Shown one piece after another: positions 5,827-11,771 of a stretch of 11,771 bases of DNA. The position numbers and the translations under genes are program-made. Under the pieces are notes generated by a model. The model did no database searches. It saw only the letters and a list, made by a program, of their open reading frames with translations, and was not told where the DNA came from. Numbering within the stretch: the stretch's first letter is position 1; every line of letters begins with the position of its first letter. Origin of the DNA: DAOTVD01 sp034437075 (lineage in GTDB: Bacteria; Chloroflexota; Anaerolineae; Aggregatilineales; J027); the NCBI GenBank assembly GCA_034437075.1, contig DAOTVD010000202.1, forward strand, positions 1 to 11,771, given 5' to 3'.

Positions 5827-5841
5827 TGGAAAAGCCTTAGG
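5827..5841 (-). repeat. 15-bp inverted repeat, right end
   Basis: On the minus strand CCTAAGGCTTTTCCA, containing the stop codon of the Fur-like gene. It is the perfect inverse of 5563-5577. After this sequence the Fur-side flank (GAAAAATAATGACCCC) does not resemble the other two sites. Confidence 0.8.
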
Positions 5842-6265
5842 GCACTGACTTGCACGCCGCGCAAACGCCAAAAAACGCCATGTGTTCGATGCGCGGCTGA
5901 AAGCCAAAATCGGCCTGTAAGCGCTCGCGCAGGGCTTGCAGATAATCATCATCAATGTCGATGAGATGCCCACAGCCTAAACACACCAAATGATGATGCG
6001 GCGGCTCGGAGAGGATTTCGTAGGTGATGCCGCTCTGCCCCAGGTCGGTCTGAGCGACGACCGCGCAATCTTTCAGCCACTGCAAGACACGGTAAATCGT
6101 CGGTTCGGCCAGTTCGACGCCTTGCGCGGCCAGGTGCGCCTGAATGCTGCCCGTGGTCTGATGCCCACCTAGGCTCAGCAAGGCATCAAGCACCGCGCGG
6201 CGCGGCAGGGTGATCCGCTCACCCGCCGCTTGCAAATCTTGAATGATGTGTTGCGCGTCCATCAT
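5837..6265 (-). CDS. Fur-family metal-responsive repressor
   Basis: This 142-residue protein is normal length for the Fur/Zur/PerR family. The N-terminal winged helix includes PRRAVLDALL (21-30) and the recognition helix EPTIYRVLQWL (54-64). The C-terminal dimerisation and metal-binding part has the histidine cluster PPHHHLVCLGCG (88-99). Two CxxC pairs, Cys95/Cys98 and Cys135/Cys138, form the usual structural zinc site. Such proteins bind DNA when loaded with Fe, Zn, Mn or Ni, or sense peroxide; which applies here cannot be told from sequence alone. The ATG overlaps the methyltransferase stop (ATGATGA arrangement), placing it last in the ABC transporter operon. The stop codon begins the TAAGGCTTTTCCA sequence also found after two other genes. 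Confidence 0.92.
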   Translation of the reverse strand: MMDAQHIIQDLQAAGERITLPRRAVLDALLSLGGHQTTGSIQAHLAAQGVELAEPTIYRVLQWLKDCAVVAQTDLGQSGITYEILSEPPHHHLVCLGCGHLIDIDDDYLQALRERLQADFGFQPRIEHMAFFGVCAACKSVP

Positions 6266-6855
6266 CGTTCACATATCGCCGTAAATCGCTGGTCGTTATC
6301 GTTTATCATGATCTCAGTATAGCGCATTCGCCCGAGTTGCTCGCGCAGGCTGGCGGCGTCTGGCAAGAGATCGTGCGCCACCGCGCCGCCCACCCGCGCA
6401 TGGATCGCGTTAACGGCCTCGCGCGACTGATTATGCAAGATCAAGAGCCGCCCGCCAGGGCGCAACACCCGCCGAATTTCCCCAAGAGCGCTATCAGCAT
6501 CCCGAAAATGGGGAAAACTGTTATGGCAAAGCACCAAATCGGCGGTGGCGGCGGGCAAGGGCAAGCGATGGGCATCCCCACATATGAACGTCGCCGCGAG
6601 GCCCTTCCCGCGCGCGAGGCGCAGCATGGGCCAAGCCAAATCAAACGCCAATAGCGCCGCCGTGGGATTGAGGGCGCGCAGAGGCGCGACGAGCGCCCCG
6701 GTTCCGGTGCCGATTTCGATCATCCGCCCCGCCGAGGCGATGCCCCCCGCAAAGGGGGCGAGCATCTCGGCTAATTGATTTGGCAAATCGGGCGGCATCA
6801 TGGCGTCCCATTCGGGCGCGCGCCCGGCGAAGAAGGCAAGTCGCGGGTCTGGCAT
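6262..6855 (-). CDS. Class I SAM-dependent methyltransferase
   Basis: This 197-residue Methyltransf_11-type protein is cytoplasmic. It has motif I EIGTGTG (47-53), an acidic residue ending the second strand (AFD, 70-72), GDAHRLPLP (93-101) marking the adenine pocket, and the post-motif LRPGGRLLILH (131-141). The N-terminal FFAGRAPEWDAMM is typical of small methyltransferases acting on low-molecular-weight substrates, but the substrate is unknown. The ATG lies 3 nt after the TAG of the substrate-binding protein, and the stop overlaps the Fur-like start, so it is co-translated with both. From its place between a transporter and a Fur-type regulator I infer a role connected with the transported compound or metal. 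A chelator-modifying or metal-stress role is possible, not shown. Confidence 0.88.
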   Translation of the reverse strand: MPDPRLAFFAGRAPEWDAMMPPDLPNQLAEMLAPFAGGIASAGRMIEIGTGTGALVAPLRALNPTAALLAFDLAWPMLRLARGKGLAATFICGDAHRLPLPAATADLVLCHNSFPHFRDADSALGEIRRVLRPGGRLLILHNQSREAVNAIHARVGGAVAHDLLPDAASLREQLGRMRYTEIMINDNDQRFTAICER

Positions 6856-6858
6856 GGT

Positions 6859-8448
6859 CTATTCCCGAATCTCTAAACCGGTCGGGTGGCCCACAATGAA
6901 CTGATGCTTGTTATAGGGCATGGGGATGCCCCCGCCCCAACCGCCGGGCGTGTAATACCAGTTATCAAAGACGGAAGCGTTGAAGACCACCGCGCGCGCC
7001 GGATAGTAGAGCGGCAAAACGGGCAAATCTTGCGCGAGGATGCGTTGCATGTCTGCGATAGCTGCTCCCCGTTCGGCGGGGTCGGTCAGGCTCAGTTGGG
7101 CCGCCGCTAAGGCATCAAAGTCAGGATTTTCATAACCCAACGCGCGCGAAAAGCCGCGTCCGGGGCTGGTGCTGGCAAAGTTGCGGCGCAGTTGGTCGGG
7201 GTCGGCGCCCAGCCCGCCAAAGCCGACAATCATCATCTGGTATGCGCCTTCTTGCGCGGCGGCATCCAGGGCGGCTTGGTCCATCACACGCTGCTCTAAC
7301 GGGATGCCGATTTCATCCAGGCCATTTTCGATGATCTCCACGACGCGCGGCGAGGCCATAATCCAATCGGTGGAGTAGCTCAATTCGAGCGGGGTGCCGT
7401 CATAGCCTGCGTCTTCGAGCAAAGCGCGCGCGGCGGCGGGATCATAAGCATAATCGGGCAAATCGTCAGCATAGAAAGGATTCGCGGGGGGCAAAAAGCC
7501 CATGCTGCCGACCTCGCCGAAGTCGAACAGAACCCGTTCGCGCATCGCTTCGCGATCCACGGCATGGGCGATGGCTTGGCGCACGCGAGCATCGTTCAAA
7601 GGCGAGTCGTCAGCCAGATTAAAATACAAAAACATGCCCCATTCACCCGGCGCGGTGCGCACCGCATAGGGTTCGGCCTGGAAAGGCGCGAGCATCTCAT
7701 CCGTCAGGCCGCCGAACTGGTCGAAGGCGGCGATGTCGCCATTGGCCAGGGCCAAAAAGTTATCGCTGGTCGGCACAAATTCGATCCGCCCCACATAGGG
7801 CGCGCCCAGGAAAAAGTCGTCGCGCGCTTCGAACAGATACGCCCCTTCGGCCTGGCTGTAGTCCAGCAGGCGATAGGCCCCCGTGCCAATGAAGGCGTCC
7901 GGTTCGGTGTAGGCGCGCGGGTCATCTACGCCTTGCCAGATGTGACGCGGGACAATCAGCAAGCCCTCGGCGGTGGTGCTGAGGAAGGGCGCGAACGGCT
8001 GGCGGAGCGTAATTTCTACAGTATAGTCATCCGGCGCGCGGGCCGACTCGATTTGATCGACCTGGGCCATAAACCAGGCCGTGCCGGGGTTCGCCAGGTA
8101 ATATTCAATCGAGAAGACGACATCCGCCGCTGTGAAGGCTTCGCCATCGCTCCAGGTGACGCCTTCGCGCAGGGTGAACGTCCAAGTCAGGCCATCGTCG
8201 GAGGATTGCCAATCGGTGGCCAACCAGGGGATGGTTTCGCCGCTGGCATCTCGCCAAACCAGCGTATCGAACAGCAGCGAGGCCCGCAGATAGCCGGGGC
8301 CACGATTAAAACCGAAGGGCGACGGATGCCCCCAATAGCCCCCGCCGGGCACGCGCAACACCTCTACCCGTTCGGCAGGCGGGGCGGCATAGGTCAGCGG
8401 GACGAGGCCCAAGAGCAGGGCCAACAAGACAAGTATGAGCTTACGCAT
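6859..8448 (-). CDS. ABC transporter family 5 substrate-binding protein
   Basis: This 529-residue protein belongs to the SBP_bac_5 family (oligopeptide/dipeptide/nickel binding). The start at 8448 is chosen because MRKLILVLLALLLGLVPLTYA is a clear signal peptide and GGAG lies 10 nt upstream. The open frame could extend to 8643 but there overlaps the ATPase gene. Family hallmarks follow: LLFDTLV, then WTFTLREGVTWSDGEAFTAADV, IGTGAYRL, LNDARVRQAIAHAVDREAM and LPVLPLYYP near the end. No cysteine follows the signal peptide, so it lacks a lipobox and would be a free secreted or periplasmic protein. It captures the solute and delivers it to the permeases encoded upstream in the same operon. The ATG overlaps the ATPase stop by 8 nt. 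Ligand class (peptide, nickel chelate or other) cannot be resolved. Confidence 0.92.
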   Translation of the reverse strand: MRKLILVLLALLLGLVPLTYAAPPAERVEVLRVPGGGYWGHPSPFGFNRGPGYLRASLLFDTLVWRDASGETIPWLATDWQSSDDGLTWTFTLREGVTWSDGEAFTAADVVFSIEYYLANPGTAWFMAQVDQIESARAPDDYTVEITLRQPFAPFLSTTAEGLLIVPRHIWQGVDDPRAYTEPDAFIGTGAYRLLDYSQAEGAYLFEARDDFFLGAPYVGRIEFVPTSDNFLALANGDIAAFDQFGGLTDEMLAPFQAEPYAVRTAPGEWGMFLYFNLADDSPLNDARVRQAIAHAVDREAMRERVLFDFGEVGSMGFLPPANPFYADDLPDYAYDPAAARALLEDAGYDGTPLELSYSTDWIMASPRVVEIIENGLDEIGIPLEQRVMDQAALDAAAQEGAYQMMIVGFGGLGADPDQLRRNFASTSPGRGFSRALGYENPDFDALAAAQLSLTDPAERGAAIADMQRILAQDLPVLPLYYPARAVVFNASVFDNWYYTPGGWGGGIPMPYNKHQFIVGHPTGLEIRE

Positions 8449-10141
8449 GGGGTTGTTTCTCCATTTTAGGTTTAGGTGATGTGTTTTCGAACCAATCGAA
8501 TGCCGGGGCTGCCGCGACAAGATCGCGCGTGTAGGCATGTTCCGGCTGGGTGATGATGTGGCTGCTTCGGCCACCTTCGATGATTTTTCCGTTTTGCAAA
8601 ACCAGAATCCGATCCGCGAGCTTGCGCACCAGCGCGAGATCATGCGAGATGAACAGTAAGCCCATGCCGCGCTCGTTACTCAATTGACGCAAGGTCAGCA
8701 CGAGTTTGGCGGCTTCGCTGGGGTCGAGCATGGAAACGGGTTCATCCGCGATGAGCAGTTTCGGCGCGAGGGTCAGCGCACGGGCGATGACCACGCGCTG
8801 AAGCCCGCCGCCGCTCATTTGCCCCGGCTTACGATCCAGCACGGCGCGCGGCAAGCCTACCGCGTCGAGTGCGTCTAGCAGGGTCTGGTTTTTATCCGGG
8901 TCCGGCGTGCGGGCGATGTCGAGCGGTTCGCGGATGATGCGCGCCACTGTCCAGCGGGGATTCACATGCTCAAACGGGTCTTGGGGGATGAGTTGCATCT
9001 CCGTGCGTTCGCCCGCGAATGTCATCGCGCCGCTATCGGATTGCAGCAAGCCCGCGATCAGATGCGCCAGGGTGCTTTTGCCGCTGCCCGTTTCCCCTAC
9101 TAGCCCGACGACCTCGCCTTGCAGAACGTAGAACGAGACAGCGTTCACCGCTTGAACGCGACGGCCATTCACGCCAAAAGACTTCGCCAAGCCGCGCACG
9201 TCTAGCAAAGTCGCCACCCCGCCTAGGTGACACGCCACCCGCCGCCCGTCATGATTTTCCAGCGCGGGATTCGCCTGGCGGCATTGCTCAACCGCCTGCG
9301 TACAGCGTGGATGAAAGCGGCAGCCGCTCGGCAATTCGGCGGGGTCGGGCATTGCTCCGCGCAAGCCGCCCAGGTCGCGCGCGGTGCTCATATTCGGGTA
9401 GGCGTTCAGCAAGCCCCAGGTATAGGGGTGGCGGGGATCATCCAATACCTGACGGGTCGCGCCCATCTCGGCGAATTGGCCCGCGTAAAGCACCGCGACG
9501 CGCTCGGTCAGCGCGGCCACGGCGGCGAGATCGTGCGAGATGAGGATCAGCGCGAAGCCCATTTCCGCGCGCAGATGGGCCACGGTCGCCAGCAGGCGCG
9601 CCCGCGCGCGCATATCCTGTCCGCCGGTTGGCTCGTCCAAAATCAGGATGTCCGGCGCGCAACTCAGCGCCATGACGAGCAGCGCGCGCTGTTTTTCGCC
9701 CCCGCTCAGTTGATGCGGATAGGCGTTCAGGTGGCGCGCGTTCAAATCCAGCGTATCGGCTAGCGCGCGGAGGCGTTGCTCGGCCTCGCCTTGGGGGATT
9801 TTTTCATGCTGGCGCAGGGGTTCGGTCAGTTGGTCAATAACGCGATGCGCGGGATTGAGCGCGGTTCCGGCATTTTGCACCGCCAGCGCGATCCGTCGCC
9901 AGCGCAGCGCGCGCCATGCGCGTTCGCCCAACGCGCTCAGATTGTCGCCCTGAAAATGGATTTCTCCGCGCACGGCATCTGAGGGGTGCAGGCCCAGCAA
10001 GGCCCGCGCCAGGGTCGTTTTGCCGCTGCCCGTCTCGCCGATGATGCCCAGCGCGCCGCCCGCGTCCAGGTCAAACGAGACACCATCTAGCGGGCGCACA
10101 TCTGGCGGAAACATAACCTGCAAATCACGCACGCGCAGCAT
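8441..10141 (-). CDS. Fused double ATPase of dipeptide-type ABC transporter
   Basis: The 566-residue protein joins what are usually two subunits (DppD/OppD-type and DppF/OppF-type). Domain 1: Walker A GETGSGKTT (35-43), Q-loop Gln89, signature LSGGEKQ (145-151), Walker B ILILDEP (165-171), switch His203. A PSGCRFHPRC linker follows, with Cys274, Cys280, Cys287 and Cys304, the four-cysteine pattern of the oligopeptide-type C-terminal region. Domain 2: Walker A GETGSGKST (349-357), Gln387, an unusual signature MSGGGLQR (442-449), Walker B LLIADEP (462-468), His500. It powers import through the two permeases. The start at 10141 is chosen over a TTG at 10165 because GGGAGG (10148-10153) sits 6 nt before it. 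It overlaps the upstream permease by 17 nt. Confidence 0.93.
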   Translation of the reverse strand: MLRVRDLQVMFPPDVRPLDGVSFDLDAGGALGIIGETGSGKTTLARALLGLHPSDAVRGEIHFQGDNLSALGERAWRALRWRRIALAVQNAGTALNPAHRVIDQLTEPLRQHEKIPQGEAEQRLRALADTLDLNARHLNAYPHQLSGGEKQRALLVMALSCAPDILILDEPTGGQDMRARARLLATVAHLRAEMGFALILISHDLAAVAALTERVAVLYAGQFAEMGATRQVLDDPRHPYTWGLLNAYPNMSTARDLGGLRGAMPDPAELPSGCRFHPRCTQAVEQCRQANPALENHDGRRVACHLGGVATLLDVRGLAKSFGVNGRRVQAVNAVSFYVLQGEVVGLVGETGSGKSTLAHLIAGLLQSDSGAMTFAGERTEMQLIPQDPFEHVNPRWTVARIIREPLDIARTPDPDKNQTLLDALDAVGLPRAVLDRKPGQMSGGGLQRVVIARALTLAPKLLIADEPVSMLDPSEAAKLVLTLRQLSNERGMGLLFISHDLALVRKLADRILVLQNGKIIEGGRSSHIITQPEHAYTRDLVAAAPAFDWFENTSPKPKMEKQPHA

Positions 10142-10925
10142 GTTTTTCCTCCCAACTGAGGCCAATAAAAGTCAATGATAGGACCAACAGGGTGATGCAG
10201 ACCCCCGGCGGCACCAGCCACCATTGCCAGCGATCCGTCAGGAACAAGCCCGGCAGATTGAGCGCATAGCGCATCATCAGCCCCCAACTTTTGGCGGTGG
10301 GGTCGCCCAGGCCGAAGAAGGCCAAGCCCGCTTCTAGCGCGATGGCACGTCCGGCGGTGGTCACGAAGGCGAACACGGCCAGCGGATACAGCGCGGGCAG
10401 GATATGCCGCCGCAAAGCGTAAAACGGCCCCGCGCCGAACTGAGCGGTCAGGCGCACATAGCCACGCTCGCGCAAACCCAGCACCCCGGCCCGGATGACG
10501 CGCGCGGGCTGCGCCCAAAACAATAGCGCGATGCTGGCGGTCATCGTGACGAGGCTCGCGCCCAGCAGGGCCGTCAGCAAGATCAGCAGGGGTAAACGCG
10601 GGATGGCCAGCAGTAAATCCGTCACGCGCATGAGCAGCCAATCCGGCGCGCCGCCCAGCGCCCCCGCCATCCCGCCGACCAAAAGTGCCAGCGCCAGCGC
10701 GCCTAGCCCCGCGCCGACCCCCAACGCGGTTGAAATCCGCGCGCCGTAAATCAACTCGCTGAGGATGTCTTGCCCGGCGTCGTTCGTGCCCAGGCGATGC
10801 GCCGCGCTGGGCCGTTCTAGCGGACGCCCGACAAAATCGCCGGGATCATAGGGCGCGAGCAGCGGCGCGAAAATTGCCATGGTCAGTATGCCCCCCAGCA
10901 AGATCAACCCCAGCGCGCGCGTCAT
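10125..10925 (-). CDS. Dipeptide-type ABC permease (DppC/OppC-like)
   Basis: This 266-residue integral membrane protein opens with a transmembrane helix directly at the N-terminus (LGLILLGGILTMAIFAPLLA). The family motif HRLGTNDAGQDILSELIYGARIS follows in the first periplasmic-to-membrane region. Further hydrophobic segments lie around residues 67-90, 104-120 and 124-140, with a pair near the C-terminus. The cytoplasmic EAA-type coupling loop lies in RGYVRLTAQFGAGPFYALRRH, followed by ILPALYPL. It is somewhat shorter than usual because the N-terminal cytoplasmic extension is missing. It forms the channel with the preceding permease and is driven by the fused ATPase. The ATG overlaps the stop of the previous permease (ATGA). 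Confidence 0.93.
   Translation of the reverse strand: MTRALGLILLGGILTMAIFAPLLAPYDPGDFVGRPLERPSAAHRLGTNDAGQDILSELIYGARISTALGVGAGLGALALALLVGGMAGALGGAPDWLLMRVTDLLLAIPRLPLLILLTALLGASLVTMTASIALLFWAQPARVIRAGVLGLRERGYVRLTAQFGAGPFYALRRHILPALYPLAVFAFVTTAGRAIALEAGLAFFGLGDPTAKSWGLMMRYALNLPGLFLTDRWQWWLVPPGVCITLLVLSLTFIGLSWEEKHAARA
10148..10153 (-). promoter_or_regulatory. Ribosome binding site deciding the ATPase start
   Basis: GGGAGG on the minus strand, 6 nt before the ATG at 10141. It lies inside the end of the permease gene and makes the 10141 start much more likely than the upstream in-frame TTG at 10165. Confidence 0.7.
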
Positions 10926-11771
10926 GCGGCGGCTTTCAGGCGCGGGTCAAGCCGCGCGCTCAGCCCGTCCGCCAATAGATTGGCGACCAACACGCAGACA
11001 CTGACCACCACGAATACGCCTTGAATCGCGGGATAATCTCGCGCGCTGACAGACTCGAAAATCAGTTTGCCCATGCCGGGGTAATTGAATAAGGTTTCGA
11101 TGAACAACGCCCCCGTGAAAGCAAAACTCGCTTGCGCGGCCCAATGATGCACGATGGGCAACAATGCATTTCGTAGCCCATGATGCCACTTTTGGCGCGG
11201 GATGCTCAGGCCCTTGGCGCGGGCCACCAGCATATAATCTTCGCCCAGGACGCCTAACATGCTGTTGCGCACCAGCAAAAATTGCCCGCCCAGCAACGCC
11301 AGCGTCAGCGTCAGCGCGGGCAGGGCCAAATGCGCGGCATAATCGCGGATTTCCGCGCCAAGACTATCGTAGGTCGCGAAGGCGGTGCGCCCCCCCGCCA
11401 GAGGAAACCAGCCCAGCGTCACCCCAAACAGCAACAAGAATAACATCCCCGTGACGAAAACCGGCGCGTTCCCGGCCAACACACTCCCCGCGACGAGCGC
11501 CCGGTCAACGAGATGATTCTGCCGCCAGGCGGCTTCGCTGCCGAACAGCAAACCAAAAATGCTCGCCAGCGTGAGCGCTGTCAGGGTCAGCAATAGTGTC
11601 CAAGGCAGATGCTCGCGGATGAGGTCGGCAACCGGTTGGCGGAGTCGGATGGAGTAGCCCAAATCGCCGCCCAAGATGCCCGCCAGATAATCGGTATACT
11701 GAGCACTCAGGGGGTGGTCAAGGCCGTAATAGGCTTCGAGTTCGGCGCGCGTGGCGGGGTCGAACACATAC
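10922..11771 (-). CDS. Dipeptide-type ABC permease (DppB/OppB-like), 5' end cut by window
   Basis: About 283 residues are visible. The frame is open to the right edge, so the start is outside; comparison with the family suggests that the first transmembrane helix and roughly 40-50 residues are missing. The visible part begins with the extracytoplasmic segment containing YYGLDHPLSAQYTDYLAGI and GDLGYS. Several membrane helices follow (TLLLTLTALTLASIFGLLFG, PVFVTGMLFLLLFGVTLG, LALPALTLTLALLGGQFLL). The coupling loop VRNSMLGVLGEDYMLVARAKGL leads into the last helices. The GEDYMLVARAKGLS stretch is typical of DppB-type permeases. It is the first visible gene of the operon, whose promoter must lie to the right of the window. 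Confidence 0.92.
   Translation of the reverse strand, partial: YVFDPATRAELEAYYGLDHPLSAQYTDYLAGILGGDLGYSIRLRQPVADLIREHLPWTLLLTLTALTLASIFGLLFGSEAAWRQNHLVDRALVAGSVLAGNAPVFVTGMLFLLLFGVTLGWFPLAGGRTAFATYDSLGAEIRDYAAHLALPALTLTLALLGGQFLLVRNSMLGVLGEDYMLVARAKGLSIPRQKWHHGLRNALLPIVHHWAAQASFAFTGALFIETLFNYPGMGKLIFESVSARDYPAIQGVFVVVSVCVLVANLLADGLSARLDPRLKAAA

Noticed and set aside
7564..8469. 301-codon plus-strand open frame opposite the substrate-binding protein
   Set aside because: Shadow of a well-supported family 5 binding protein. Its translation shows no domain.
8449..8643. 65-residue extension of the substrate-binding protein
   Set aside because: It lies inside the ATPase gene and would bury the signal peptide. 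The ATG at 8448 has a GGAG upstream.

Overview
The window looks like a GC-rich bacterial chromosome segment, most likely from the phylum Chloroflexota (an Anaerolineae-type lineage). This is an inference: it rests on the mix of secreted proteins with a CAP-like or FGE-sulfatase-like fold, a cluster of DUF1232-type proteins, a dipeptide-type ABC system with a fused double ATPase, and C-rich intergenic repeats. No rRNA, tRNA, CRISPR array or transposase gene was seen.

Layout. Positions 1-200 are intergenic and repeat-bearing. A secreted FGE-sulfatase-like protein (201-1631, minus) diverges from a secreted, degenerate CAP/SCP-like protein (1752-2603, plus). That gene converges, 4 nt apart, on a three-gene minus-strand operon (3998 to 2608). 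Its products are three tandem paralogs of the DUF1232/YkvA type, and the family motif is progressively lost along the operon. An AT-richer gap (3999-4448) holds the operon promoter and the first copy of a 96-bp palindromic element. A GT4-type glycosyltransferase (4449-5567, plus) follows, then the second copy of the element. The rest of the window is one tightly coupled minus-strand operon: two dipeptide-type permeases (the first cut by the window edge), a fused DppD-DppF-type ATPase, a family 5 substrate-binding protein, a class I methyltransferase and a Fur-family repressor. Its junctions overlap by 4 to 17 nt or are separated by 3 nt. The Fur-like last gene suggests the operon is metal-responsive and may import a metal or metal chelate, but the substrate cannot be read from the sequence.

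The most unusual material is in the intergenic DNA. The 13-mer TAAGGCTTTTCCA occurs three times, and each time its first three bases are the stop codon of a gene (FGE-like, glycosyltransferase, Fur-like). Behind two of these stops lies a homologous module ending in a C-rich block and GAATTCAG. The copy behind the glycosyltransferase is interrupted by the 96-bp element, while the copy behind the FGE-like gene is uninterrupted. The pair therefore shows an occupied and an empty site, and TTA is repeated at both element ends. The element has imperfect terminal inverted repeats and a perfect 28-nt central palindrome shaped like a bidirectional terminator. An identical copy lies upstream of the glycosyltransferase, so that gene is bracketed by perfect direct repeats.
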